DNA of 64,000 nt from Photobacterium profundum (GTDB lineage: Bacteria > Pseudomonadota > Gammaproteobacteria > Enterobacterales > Vibrionaceae): the NCBI RefSeq assembly GCF_003026285.1, contig NZ_PYOD01000002.1, forward strand, positions 310,001 through 374,000, written 5' to 3'. Below are positions 37,373-45,630 of this stretch, in pieces (the stretch's first letter is position 1; each line of letters opens with the position of its first letter). Made by a program: the position numbers and the translations under genes. The notes under the pieces were generated by a model. It had not been told where the DNA came from. It searched no databases and saw only the letters and a program-made list of their open reading frames with translations.

Positions 37373-39447
37373 TATGCTTCGGCCTTATCTGCTTCAAACT
37401 CACGACGTTGAACTTGTGAATTAATTAAGTAGCCCGCAGCTTGCGATAGTTTATTGTGGATATTACTTGCCGACTCATCGAAGCCTTTAAAGAAGGTTTC
37501 AAAGCTATCATTTGCACGGGTAAAGTAGTCATCCATTGCCTTTGGTAAACCTTCTGTTACATCATTGAAGGTAGAGGCTGCTTTTGAATATTCTCGCTTA
37601 AGGTGTGCAATCTCTTTACTCATTGTTTGCGCGACATCTTGAAGTTCTGCCATCTTAGAGGCTTCATTCAAGCCAATAGCTTTAGCTACACGTTCAATAG
37701 TTTCTGCTGATTTTTGCAGTTGTTGGTGCTGTATTGTAAGTTCTTCAAGCAAGCCATGGCGTGTTTTGTATTCGCTTTCGAATACTGTTTTAAAGTTATC
37801 AACAACGCCATTTAAACCATCACGTTGTTTGCCAAGGCTTGTTTCTAATAGGTTGTTTTGCTGCTCAAAGTAGTTGGTTAGATTATCTTGATATTGATTA
37901 CGGAATGCATCCAATTCTTGCTGAACAGTTTGGGACATCGATAGCACTTTTTTATCAATATCGCCAAGCCCTGAAATTAGTTCCGATTTGGCATTGCTCA
38001 TCAAGCTGCTTGCTTCTTCGCCCACGGTTTCAAGCACTTTAGTTTGCTTATCGAATATTTCTTGAGACTCTTTTAATAATGACCCGATGCGACTTTCAAC
38101 GTTATTAAATAGGGCTTGTTCAGATGCTTGTCTTTCTTTAAGAGACTGATCCATTGATTCTTTAATTCCTTCAAAGGCAACAGCTGCACGCCCAGCGCTC
38201 TCTTCAAAAGCAACTTGCTGAGCCCCCATACCTTGAATACCTTTGTTTAGCATCTCATCGACTTGGGTTGCAATTGTAGACATTGCACCTTGAGTATCAT
38301 CTTTAAAGCTAGAAAGAATACCTTTTAATGACTCTGCAAACTCTTGAAGCTTGGTCATTGTTTCTTTCTGGAATTGATTAATAGTCTCGACCGTTTCAGC
38401 AGTACTCGTTATGACTTTTCCAACATTTTCATTCAGTTGCTCAGAAACTTTGTTGTTTTCTAATACTGCCGCTGATGTTTTTTCTAACTCAACAACAACA
38501 GGAGTAATTAGCTCAGCCTTCATTTCGGCAATAATGGTTTGCAGTAATTCTTTTTGATTCTGCTCTTTGATGTCTTTTAGTAACGTTAGCTCATCACGTA
38601 TTTGAAGCATGGCTGGCGTGAGTTGTTTTTCAATCGAATGGGTCACAGCAGAAGAAATGGTATTCGCCATTTTATCGCCATCAAACGACTGGCTTAATGC
38701 ACCAAACTGACCGATGACTTCTTTAAAGTTACTACCCATAGATTCCATTGCGTTAGCAGATCGAAGCTGTGCCTCAATAGCCTCTTGTTGGCGATCACTC
38801 GATAAATTTTTCAGGTAATTAATAACATTGGCTTCCACATAATGGTTAGTAAGATGATTACCAAATGACGTGTAATATGAACCAATAAAATGCGACGACA
38901 CTTTCATCCAAATCATAAAGATTGCAGAACATAGCAAACCAACCAACGAGGTATAGAATGCTGTATTCATACCTTCAAGCAACTTCATCGCGGTAGATAG
39001 CAATTCACTCGAGTCACCACTCATCGAAAAGCCACTTAAACCCAGCGTAATACCTATAAATGTACCTGTAATACCAAAGCTGGTTAAAATCGCAGGAATT
39101 AGCTTGTATTTCCCTTCATCAACCTCTGGTTTCATTTGGCTAATTGGCGATTTTGACAGCAAATGGTTGCCTTGCATTTCAACATAAAGTTCATCATCTT
39201 TACGCTCATACAGCAGGTGATCAGTTACCCAATTCTTTTGCTTTTGACTAAGGTCACTCACCTTTAATGTTTGGTTGTTAACTTTTCCCGCAATGGTTTC
39301 AAGGTTAGAGAAATCAGTGCGAACAGACAAAATCGATTGCACGCTCTTAATCATTGATATAATAAAGATAGCCAAAATTGCGATAACAATAACGTCGGTT
39401 GTAATAAAGCTTATAGCGCTTGTAATAAAAGCAAGTATTGGTGACAT
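37372..39447 (-). CDS. zorA: ZorA, MotA-like motor subunit with long tail (second module)
   Basis: A 691-residue membrane protein like ZorA of Zorya type I. Membrane helices are near 15-33, 117-140 (TSFGITGTFIGITLGLSGF) and 160-182; the last two carry the MotA/ExbB-type proton-channel signature. From about 210 onward the protein is a long coiled-coil tail that would project into the cytoplasm as the intracellular rod thought to sense or relay phage infection. It shares this layout with the other ZorA at 41619 but little visible sequence. It starts seven bases after the 112-residue gene and overlaps zorB by one base. Confidence 0.87.
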   Translation of the reverse strand: MSPILAFITSAISFITTDVIVIAILAIFIISMIKSVQSILSVRTDFSNLETIAGKVNNQTLKVSDLSQKQKNWVTDHLLYERKDDELYVEMQGNHLLSKSPISQMKPEVDEGKYKLIPAILTSFGITGTFIGITLGLSGFSMSGDSSELLSTAMKLLEGMNTAFYTSLVGLLCSAIFMIWMKVSSHFIGSYYTSFGNHLTNHYVEANVINYLKNLSSDRQQEAIEAQLRSANAMESMGSNFKEVIGQFGALSQSFDGDKMANTISSAVTHSIEKQLTPAMLQIRDELTLLKDIKEQNQKELLQTIIAEMKAELITPVVVELEKTSAAVLENNKVSEQLNENVGKVITSTAETVETINQFQKETMTKLQEFAESLKGILSSFKDDTQGAMSTIATQVDEMLNKGIQGMGAQQVAFEESAGRAAVAFEGIKESMDQSLKERQASEQALFNNVESRIGSLLKESQEIFDKQTKVLETVGEEASSLMSNAKSELISGLGDIDKKVLSMSQTVQQELDAFRNQYQDNLTNYFEQQNNLLETSLGKQRDGLNGVVDNFKTVFESEYKTRHGLLEELTIQHQQLQKSAETIERVAKAIGLNEASKMAELQDVAQTMSKEIAHLKREYSKAASTFNDVTEGLPKAMDDYFTRANDSFETFFKGFDESASNIHNKLSQAAGYLINSQVQRREFEADKAEA

Positions 39448-39454
39448 GGTATTC

Positions 39455-39793
39455 TCAACGATTAAGGAAGGATTGAATTTCTTCTGGGGTAAAAATATCT
39501 TGTGCTATACGCGCAGGTAAATGCTCTGCATCATTTCGGATTGCACCGTTGACGACGACTGACGATGTTAAGCGTACGCTATAAAGCAATTCACCATGTT
39601 CATCATTATCTGAAGCCACTTTTAAGGAGCTCTCGAAAGGAAACTCTCGAAGCAACGTTGCTTGAAGTGATGATTTAGTCCATCGCAATGATTTCGTAAC
39701 AGCAAACTCATTAGAAAACTCATCTTTCGAAAGCTTCCATGCATGGTTCACGGTTATAATTCTTTCTAGAATTTCATCTAAACGTAATATCAT
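39455..39793 (-). CDS. 112-residue protein of unknown function between two Zorya modules
   Basis: I do not recognise this protein. It starts MILRLDEILERIITVNHAWKLS, is soluble in appearance, and ends in a helical segment (FTPEEIQSFLNR). A central stretch LLYSVRLTSSVVVNGAIRNDAEHLP looks beta-rich. It lies 21 bases after the HNH gene and seven before the second zorA, so it is translated within the Zorya transcript. A role as an adaptor or regulator of this composite system is possible but only from position. Confidence 0.6.
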   Translation of the reverse strand: MILRLDEILERIITVNHAWKLSKDEFSNEFAVTKSLRWTKSSLQATLLREFPFESSLKVASDNDEHGELLYSVRLTSSVVVNGAIRNDAEHLPARIAQDIFTPEEIQSFLNR

Positions 39794-39814
39794 TAATTTA
39801 ACGTGTCCATTGGC

Positions 39815-40906
39815 TTACCAGCGTAAATTGCTTGCTTGTGATTTATAGTTAGCTAAAAATTCATCTGCACTAACAACATTCCAACCTTCATTATTAGCTT
39901 CTTCTCTATCATGATTAGAAACCGCAATTCCAAACTTGTGTTTTGGCCAGGCCAATTCAAGCTTTGCGACAAGTTCGCCAAACTCATCACCAACGTAATA
40001 ACCTACATCTGGTAACTTCGTACCAAACTGCTGACAAGCATGAATAGCACCATGTAAACCAGGGTCTGCAACAGCAAGTAATGCATTCCACCCACTAAGC
40101 TGATTGAGTAAGCCTTGTTCTTGGCGTAAGTCATTAATCAATTGACGTATGTCATGCGCGACAAACATGTGATCGTGTTTTGCTTGCTTACTATGACAAT
40201 CGACACATAGTACTTTTAGGTTAGAAGGCTTATTATCGGATTTAACACCATTAATATGATGTGTATGAAGATGAAGGCGATGCTTGCTCATGTCTACCAA
40301 GCATTCTTCACACTTAAATTCTTTTTCAACTTTATAATGTGATGAGACGCGCTGCCAATCATCGGTATAGCCAGTTTGTGCAGATGCAGCTTGACGCTGT
40401 GGCATGTGAGGAAAGAATGAGCTATATGTTGAAAAGAACTTATTAAGGTCAAAGTTTTGAACAATAGGGTAAATACTAGAGCCAGTATTACACCCTTTAT
40501 AGTTCAATTGACGTAAACAGTTTTGGCATACCTTTAATCGAGCTTTTGTTTCTCCTCTGCCAGAGCCATTAGATACAATAAACTCTCCAGATGTATCATT
40601 CGTTACAACGTATCGTTCGAACCTACCACTCGATCTCATACTTTTGAGCGTACTACAATCTGAAACATGAAAACGAGCACTATTACCATTTGCTTTAATG
40701 TACAACAAGACCTGACGGCCTTTATAACTCAATAAACCTGAGTCAATTTCAACATCTTTTAACTCGACATCTTTACCTACGCTTAGCTCAAGGTCTAATT
40801 TATCGATATTTGTCGGCTCATACTCTAAGGAGAAACCACCTTTTTCTTCTGGTTCCATAAGCTGTACTGCAGCAAGCAGGCCTGAAAAATTAACTGATAA
40901 CTTCAT
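39815..40906 (-). CDS. HNH nuclease, ZorE-like effector
   Basis: A 363-residue protein. The HNH nuclease motif lies at about 205-245 and reads C-x2-C ... HHINGVKSDNKPSNLKVLCVDCHSKQA, with two zinc-binding CxxC pairs around it. Another cysteine pair sits near 127-130. The N-terminal 130 residues and the C-terminal 100 residues are unassigned; the C-terminal part might be a small Rossmann-like domain. Its start overlaps the stop of the first zorB by one base. ZorA-ZorB followed by an HNH protein is the Zorya type II layout, so ZorE is the best name, although sequence identity to known ZorE was not tested. Confidence 0.72.
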   Translation of the reverse strand: MKLSVNFSGLLAAVQLMEPEEKGGFSLEYEPTNIDKLDLELSVGKDVELKDVEIDSGLLSYKGRQVLLYIKANGNSARFHVSDCSTLKSMRSSGRFERYVVTNDTSGEFIVSNGSGRGETKARLKVCQNCLRQLNYKGCNTGSSIYPIVQNFDLNKFFSTYSSFFPHMPQRQAASAQTGYTDDWQRVSSHYKVEKEFKCEECLVDMSKHRLHLHTHHINGVKSDNKPSNLKVLCVDCHSKQAKHDHMFVAHDIRQLINDLRQEQGLLNQLSGWNALLAVADPGLHGAIHACQQFGTKLPDVGYYVGDEFGELVAKLELAWPKHKFGIAVSNHDREEANNEGWNVVSADEFLANYKSQASNLRW

Positions 40907-41619
40907 TAGCCCCCCAAAATCTTGCGAATTTGAGTTTCAGCATTAGTGATAACCCTAAATGATACGCGTCGAGATTTTTTCTCATCTTCGATGCCATCTG
41001 TATTTACAATTGTTTTCGAAGACGAATAGCCTACAGCAGCTACATGCCCTTTTACCCAGTCATAATGATTTATTTTTACGGGTTCTAACGCCATTACATA
41101 GCTTAAAACAGTTCGTGTTCGAGACTGTGATAAACGCATATTGTTGAAATAGGCTTCACTGTCTGTTGAGCCATTGTTCCAACGACTTGAGGTATGGCCT
41201 TCGATTCTGACTTCTTGAATACTTGGCTTATAGGTATTCAAAGCCTGTAAATACCGTGGGAAAAAATCATCTAAGATCACTTGAAATTGAGGCGTTAAAG
41301 ATGCTCTTCCGTTAGCAAAAAGAACCTCTGGAGCAGTAAAGTTAAAGCTTAGACTTTCACGATCAATCTCTGCTCCCCATTTGTTTAAATCAGATTCAAA
41401 TTCATCAAGCAACGCAAGATAAATTGCTTGCTGATTTTCTTCATAAGTCACCGCGACTTCTTTTATTTTATCGCGCTCAATCATTGCATCACGCATTAAT
41501 GCCACAGAGATAAACAAGAAAACCATCATCAAACCAGCCATCAAATCAGATACTGACATCCAATGCTCACCAGTATCAGACTGCTGCTTCGATCTACTTC
41601 CAAAAACTTTCTTCATCAT
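40906..41619 (-). CDS. zorB: ZorB, MotB-like peptidoglycan-anchored subunit (first module)
   Basis: A 237-residue MotB-like protein. Residues 20-43 (HWMSVSDLMAGLMMVFLFISVALM) form one membrane helix with the conserved aspartate D25. An OmpA-type domain follows, with VLFANGRASLTPQFQVIL and VRIEGHTSSRWNNGS. It anchors the ZorA ring to peptidoglycan and completes the ion channel. Its start overlaps the zorA stop (TAATG) and its own stop overlaps the HNH gene start in the same way, so all three are translated as a chain. Confidence 0.87.
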   Translation of the reverse strand: MMKKVFGSRSKQQSDTGEHWMSVSDLMAGLMMVFLFISVALMRDAMIERDKIKEVAVTYEENQQAIYLALLDEFESDLNKWGAEIDRESLSFNFTAPEVLFANGRASLTPQFQVILDDFFPRYLQALNTYKPSIQEVRIEGHTSSRWNNGSTDSEAYFNNMRLSQSRTRTVLSYVMALEPVKINHYDWVKGHVAAVGYSSSKTIVNTDGIEDEKKSRRVSFRVITNAETQIRKILGG

Positions 41620-43376
41620 TAACTCGCCATACGAGATGAACTAACGACATTATTCATTTCGCGAACCAATTTCTGGTAATCACGTGTAAACTGTTGAGTA
41701 ATAGTCGCAAGCGCTTGTCCCATTTCATTCATGGTACGGTTAATCTCTTGCTGCATTTGCGAATCAAGATACTCGACCTGTTTTTCAACAGCGCTGCCAG
41801 TTTGACCGACACTTGTCGTAATTTGCTCTTCAAGGCTATCGAACGTGCGCTTCACAGCTTGCGCTTGGATTTGGAATACTTCTTCTAATGAGGTTTCTAA
41901 ACGTTGCTGCATCTGATTAATCGCTGCAACTGAAGCATCTTGGGCGGCTTTCGTGTCACGCGCGAGTTCATTATTTGCTGTTGTGAGTATCTTACCGGTT
42001 TCTGCTGAGTCTTCTTTAATGCCTGAAACTAATGCTCGTATTTCACCATTCAGTTCAACCATCATATCTTCTAGATTTTGGCGAACATTATCAGTGGTAT
42101 CTGAAATATTATTTGCCATCTGATTAAGAGTGCCTGATGCACTGCCAACATTCGTTGTAATGTCTTGAGCACTTTCAGCTAGCTTGCCACTAATATCTTG
42201 AGCCCCACGCATCAGTTCTTCTGAAACCTTACTAGCGCCACCTTCGATTTCAGTTTTCATTGTATTGATACTGGTATCGGCTGTCTGACTAAAATTATCA
42301 ATAACACGTTGAGATTCAACTAACATATCTTCGTAATGCTTTGACGCAGCTTGCACTGATTGACCAATCGTCGAAATTGTTTCATCCATGTGTTCACGGA
42401 TTTGGGGCATAGCTTCTACTGCTTTATCACGCAGATCTTTGAAAGCTTCTAGGCGTACTTCCAGCTCGGTAACTTGACCATGGCCTAGCTCCATAACTGT
42501 ATGAAGTTTTTCCATTGTTGCTGGAATCGCTTCTGCACGCTCATTAATACTTGCCACTGACTTTTCAGTTGAAGATATTGCATCAACACCCAGTTGATAT
42601 TTATCAGCCATATCTTCAAGTTGATGGCGGTAGTTTTCCTGCCAATCAACCAGTTTTTTCACTGACTCATCAAGACGTTTAAAGTTCTCACCAAATTGCT
42701 CTGTCAACTTTTCATTAAAATCTACAATGACTTCCTTCAATGCATTAATGACTTGCTCTGTAGCTGACTTCGACAATAAGTCACCAAATTCATCCATTTT
42801 TTGCCATAGCTTAATTTGAAAATCATCATGACGGCGATCAACAGACTTAGCATGCTCAAGCATCACTTTATTTCCATCATTAAAATCTTGTCTCAATAAC
42901 TTAATCTGTGATGATAATGAGGACTCTTCATCACCTTTTATTGATTTAATAATTTCTTCTGATGCTTCTAACTGCTTAGCCATAACGGTATGAATTTCTT
43001 CTGGCCCGATTTCACCGATATCATCCTCATTACCCTTTCGGCTGATAACACCAGATAATCCTTTGTAAACAATAGAGGTAGCCATACCCATCAAGCTCGT
43101 CAAAAATGCCGTTTTTAAGCCGTTAAGTAATAATTCAATACTTCCATCAATATTCTTAGGATCGAAATCCATTAAACCAACAACAATACCAGCGAATGTC
43201 CCTAAGATGCCTAACGATGTAAGTAAGTTGGGTGTATTGGCTGTAAAGTCATCAGCCACTCCTTTGAGACTCAATGCAATAGAAACAATAAAAACCAATA
43301 AAATCAGGTAAATAAAAGAATCTGATATGATATTAGCGTTTAACGTTGAAATAATTAATGATAGATATTCGGTCAT
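41619..43376 (-). CDS. zorA: ZorA, MotA-like motor subunit with coiled-coil tail (first module)
   Basis: A 585-residue membrane protein of the MotA/ExbB/ZorA group and the first gene of the island in the direction of transcription. Three hydrophobic helices lie near 20-37, 50-70 (LLTSLGILGTFAGIVVGLMD) and 86-106. From about 130 to the end it is a nearly continuous coiled coil with many polar heptads, resembling a methyl-accepting-protein stalk. It pairs with the ZorB overlapping its stop. The tail is about 25 residues per 100 shorter overall than that of the second ZorA. No strong ribosome binding site is seen at the ATG. Confidence 0.87.
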   Translation of the reverse strand: MTEYLSLIISTLNANIISDSFIYLILLVFIVSIALSLKGVADDFTANTPNLLTSLGILGTFAGIVVGLMDFDPKNIDGSIELLLNGLKTAFLTSLMGMATSIVYKGLSGVISRKGNEDDIGEIGPEEIHTVMAKQLEASEEIIKSIKGDEESSLSSQIKLLRQDFNDGNKVMLEHAKSVDRRHDDFQIKLWQKMDEFGDLLSKSATEQVINALKEVIVDFNEKLTEQFGENFKRLDESVKKLVDWQENYRHQLEDMADKYQLGVDAISSTEKSVASINERAEAIPATMEKLHTVMELGHGQVTELEVRLEAFKDLRDKAVEAMPQIREHMDETISTIGQSVQAASKHYEDMLVESQRVIDNFSQTADTSINTMKTEIEGGASKVSEELMRGAQDISGKLAESAQDITTNVGSASGTLNQMANNISDTTDNVRQNLEDMMVELNGEIRALVSGIKEDSAETGKILTTANNELARDTKAAQDASVAAINQMQQRLETSLEEVFQIQAQAVKRTFDSLEEQITTSVGQTGSAVEKQVEYLDSQMQQEINRTMNEMGQALATITQQFTRDYQKLVREMNNVVSSSRMAS

Positions 43377-43525
43377 GGTTGCTATGGCTTAATAATAATT
43401 GAAACAATTGTCAGTACAGCAGTAACTATCACTAGTCTGCTTTATAAAAATGGATTATAACTTTACAGTACGGCATACTCAATGTAAGTATTTAAAATAA
43501 AGATAATCAATAAGATATTCTTCTT

Positions 43526-43571
43526 TTACAAATATAATAAATCGTAAGCTTATGATTTATTATATTTGTAA
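43526..43571. repeat. 46-bp near-perfect palindrome upstream of first zorA
   Basis: Two 23-base arms pair with one mismatch and no spacer, centred on AAGCTT. The arms are AT rich (TTACAAATATAATAAATC and its complement). There is no flanking T run of the terminator kind. It lies 150 bases before the first gene of the defence island. It could be a large operator, a cruciform-forming site or part of a recombination site. Confidence 0.8.
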
Positions 43572-43929
43572 CAATGATCAAAGAGCGCATTCAGCTCTCA
43601 TTATTATAGGTATGAATAAAAAATCAATGTTATTCATAAATACACAAAGAAGAATCATAAGTATAATAAAAACAAATAAAACCTACAATACATGAGACTT
43701 ATCATTACCACTTGAATTATATGATTATTTTAAAAAACATAACAACTTAAGTTGCTTAATTGTTATATTTATTGATGAGTCGGTACTTGCAGAATTTAGC
43801 ATGTAATAGCAGTGAGCATTATTTCAAAATACGTGCATTTTGATTAGAGACACAAATAATTTACAACACTGTGGCCCTCTAACTTTCCAAACAATGATTT
43901 ACCTTTATTATTCAAGGGTAAATTTAATG

Positions 43930-43958
43930 TGGTCACCAGATGGTCACATTTTGGCCAC
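43930..43958. repeat. Three TGGTCAC/TGGCCAC heptamers at exact 11-bp spacing
   Basis: TGGTCAC begins at 43930 and 43941 and TGGCCAC at 43952, all on the same strand and each 11 bases apart, about one helical turn. An inverted copy of the last one with flanks (ACTGTGGCC at 43868-43876 against GGCCACAGT at 43953-43961) lies 85 bases away. The layout suits a cooperative DNA-binding protein, such as an integrase arm site or a regulator. Confidence 0.6.
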
Positions 43959-44036
43959 AGTAGGCTTTTCATGCAATGAAGCGATAGAGTTTAATCATGA
44001 AACTCGTTAGTGATTACTTCCACCAAACTACAGATG

Positions 44037-44068
44037 CAAAAAAGCCCCAGCATTTCTGCTGAGGCTTC
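44037..44068 (-). terminator. Terminator of the tRNA-Ser/tRNA-Asp transcript
   Basis: AGCCCCAGC and GCTGAGGCT make a 9-bp stem with one mismatch and a 6-base loop; on the minus strand a T run follows. It begins just past the tRNA-Asp 3' end. Confidence 0.8.
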
Positions 44069-44075
44069 GTTGTGT

Positions 44076-44152
44076 TGGCGGAGCGGACGGGACTCGAACC
44101 CGCGACCCCCGGCGTGACAGGCCGGTATTCTAACCAACTGAACTACCGCTCC
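44076..44152 (-). tRNA. tRNA-Asp (GTC anticodon)
   Basis: A 77-base tRNA on the minus strand with encoded CCA. It starts GGAGCGG, has the D-loop TTCAGTTGGTTAGAA, the anticodon loop CCTGTCACG (GTC) and the T loop GGTTCGAGTCC. It is co-transcribed with the tRNA-Ser upstream. Confidence 0.97.
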
Positions 44153-44193
44153 AATTCTGTATGATATTCGAAGTAAATCAAACATCTAGAATA

Positions 44194-44284
44194 TGGCGGA
44201 GAGATAGGGATTTGAACCCTAGAAGGGCTATAAACCCTTGCCGGTTTTCAAGACCGGTGCTTTCGACCACTCAGCCATCTCTCC
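44194..44284 (-). tRNA. tRNA-Ser (TGA anticodon)
   Basis: A 91-base minus-strand tRNA with the long variable arm of serine tRNAs and encoded CCA. The anticodon loop CTTGAAA gives TGA. It begins GGAGAGATGGCTGAGTGG, typical of bacterial tRNA-Ser. Confidence 0.97.
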
Positions 44285-44819
44285 AGTGCGGTGAATAATA
44301 CGCACTGCAGATTAAGCTGTAAACCCTAAATTGCATCAAGTGCTTATTTTTCAACCTAAATCGTCATATTTTTTTATTTCAAACAAAATCAGTGGTAAAC
44401 AGGTGCTATTTATTAACCGACATGCTCATTATTCACCATAATCGCAGTCAGATTTACGTGTTAAAGAGTATGCTTTCCACATTGCCCTTTTTTGATTTAT
44501 CACCACACCGACCAAGTAAGTGAATATCGAACGGTCATTTTACCAATATTCAGTAACTGATTTGTATTTAGTGGCACAATACGATGATTTCATAGAATCA
44601 ATCCTTTACCGGCAAAGCTAGATTATTTACATAAAAGGTAAGATAGCGGTTAATAGAGTGGCTCAGAATGTCGTTATCGATGTTAAAAAAAGAAAATAAA
44701 CCCATAAATGTCGAGTATTCAGACAAAAGACAACCAGATGACACTAGCCTACATACCCTGCTAACTGGTAAAATTCGGACCATCAAAGCCCCAAACACTG
44801 ATTAAGAGAGTGATTCCTC
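44285..44819. other. Gene-free region between tRNA-Ser and yeeN
   Basis: About 535 bases with no supported gene. It must contain the minus-strand tRNA promoter and the plus-strand yeeN promoter. A short minus-strand frame (44598-44798) has no ribosome binding site or recognisable content. Confidence 0.5.
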
Positions 44820-45542
44820 ATGGGAAGAAAATTCGAAGTACGCAAATTGTCTATGGCAAAAACGGCTGGCGCAAAGATCAAGGTTTACTCAAAATACGGT
44901 AAAGAGATCTACGTCTGTGCTAAGAATGGTAGTCTAGACCCAGACAGCAACCTTTCACTCAAGCGCTTGATCGAAAAAGCAAAAAAAGATCAGGTGCCAA
45001 GCCATGTCATCGAGAAAGCGATCGATAAGGCCAAAGGTGGTGCCGGTGAAGATTTTGCTACTGCGCGCTACGAAGGTTTTGGACCAGGTAACTGCATGGT
45101 TATCGTTGACTGCCTAACAGACAACAACAACCGTACTTTCATGGATGTTCGCCAAGCGTTTGTTAAGAACCATGCGAAAATCGGTGGACCAGGTACTGTT
45201 GGTCACATGTTCGAACACCAAGCTGTATTCCAGTTCGCTGGTGACGACGAAGATATGGTGCTTGAAAACCTAATGATGGAAGATGTTGATGTAAGCGACA
45301 TCGAATGCGAAGACGGCGTTATCACCGTTTATGCTCCTCATACAGAATTCTTCAAAGTGAAAAATGCACTTGCAGCAACGATGCCAGATGTAACTGTCGA
45401 CGTTGAAGAAATTTCTTTTGTTCCTCAAACAATGACTGAAATCAGCGGCGACGACGTAGCTGCATTCGAAAAATTCTTAGACGTGTTAAATGACTGTGAT
45501 GACGTACAGAACATTTACCACAATGCGGAAATTGCTGAATAA
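44820..45542 (+). CDS. yeeN: YebC/PmpR-family protein, YeeN subtype
   Basis: A 240-residue member of the YebC/PmpR/TACO1 family, proteins recently tied to ribosome rescue at stalling peptides and earlier described as transcription regulators. The N-terminus [31 protein letters not shown] with a shortened first domain, and the end [13 protein letters not shown], match the YeeN subtype rather than YebC itself. [20 protein letters not shown] and [14 protein letters not shown] are family hallmarks. It stands alone, ended by a strong hairpin. Confidence 0.93.
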   Translation: MGRKFEVRKLSMAKTAGAKIKVYSKYGKEIYVCAKNGSLDPDSNLSLKRLIEKAKKDQVPSHVIEKAIDKAKGGAGEDFATARYEGFGPGNCMVIVDCLTDNNNRTFMDVRQAFVKNHAKIGGPGTVGHMFEHQAVFQFAGDDEDMVLENLMMEDVDVSDIECEDGVITVYAPHTEFFKVKNALAATMPDVTVDVEEISFVPQTMTEISGDDVAAFEKFLDVLNDCDDVQNIYHNAEIAE

Positions 45543-45563
45543 TCCATTTTATTCATTGCATTT

Positions 45564-45598
45564 AAAAGCCCTGAATCATTGCTGATTCAGGGCTTTTT
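45564..45598. terminator. Bidirectional terminator between yeeN and the LuxR gene
   Basis: A 15-bp stem (AAAAGCCCTGAATCA with TGATTCAGGGCTTTT), a 4-base loop and a T run on the plus strand; A residues at the left side allow it to end the minus-strand LuxR transcript too. Confidence 0.92.
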
Positions 45599-45630
45599 GT
45601 TTTCTAGACTCAATATTTTTTTGCTCGTCG

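Larger units (their letters stand above)
43377..44036. other. Non-coding gap between the defence island and tRNA-Asp
   Basis: About 660 bases without a gene. It holds the promoter region of the first zorA, a 46-bp near-perfect palindrome (43526-43571) and three helically phased TGGTCAC/TGGCCAC repeats (43930-43958). No integrase or recognisable copy of the tRNA-Asp 3' end is seen here. Confidence 0.6.

Noticed and set aside
43991..44185. Minus-strand frame of 64 codons over tRNA-Asp
   Set aside because: It is simply the tRNA gene read as protein.
13400..44300. Integrase, transposase or tRNA-Asp 3' duplicate that would prove island mobility
   Set aside because: None found; the flanking palindromic core and the phased repeats are only suggestive.
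44598..44798. Minus-strand frame of 66 codons between tRNA-Ser and yeeN
   Set aside because: No ribosome site, and it lies in what should be the promoter region for both neighbours.
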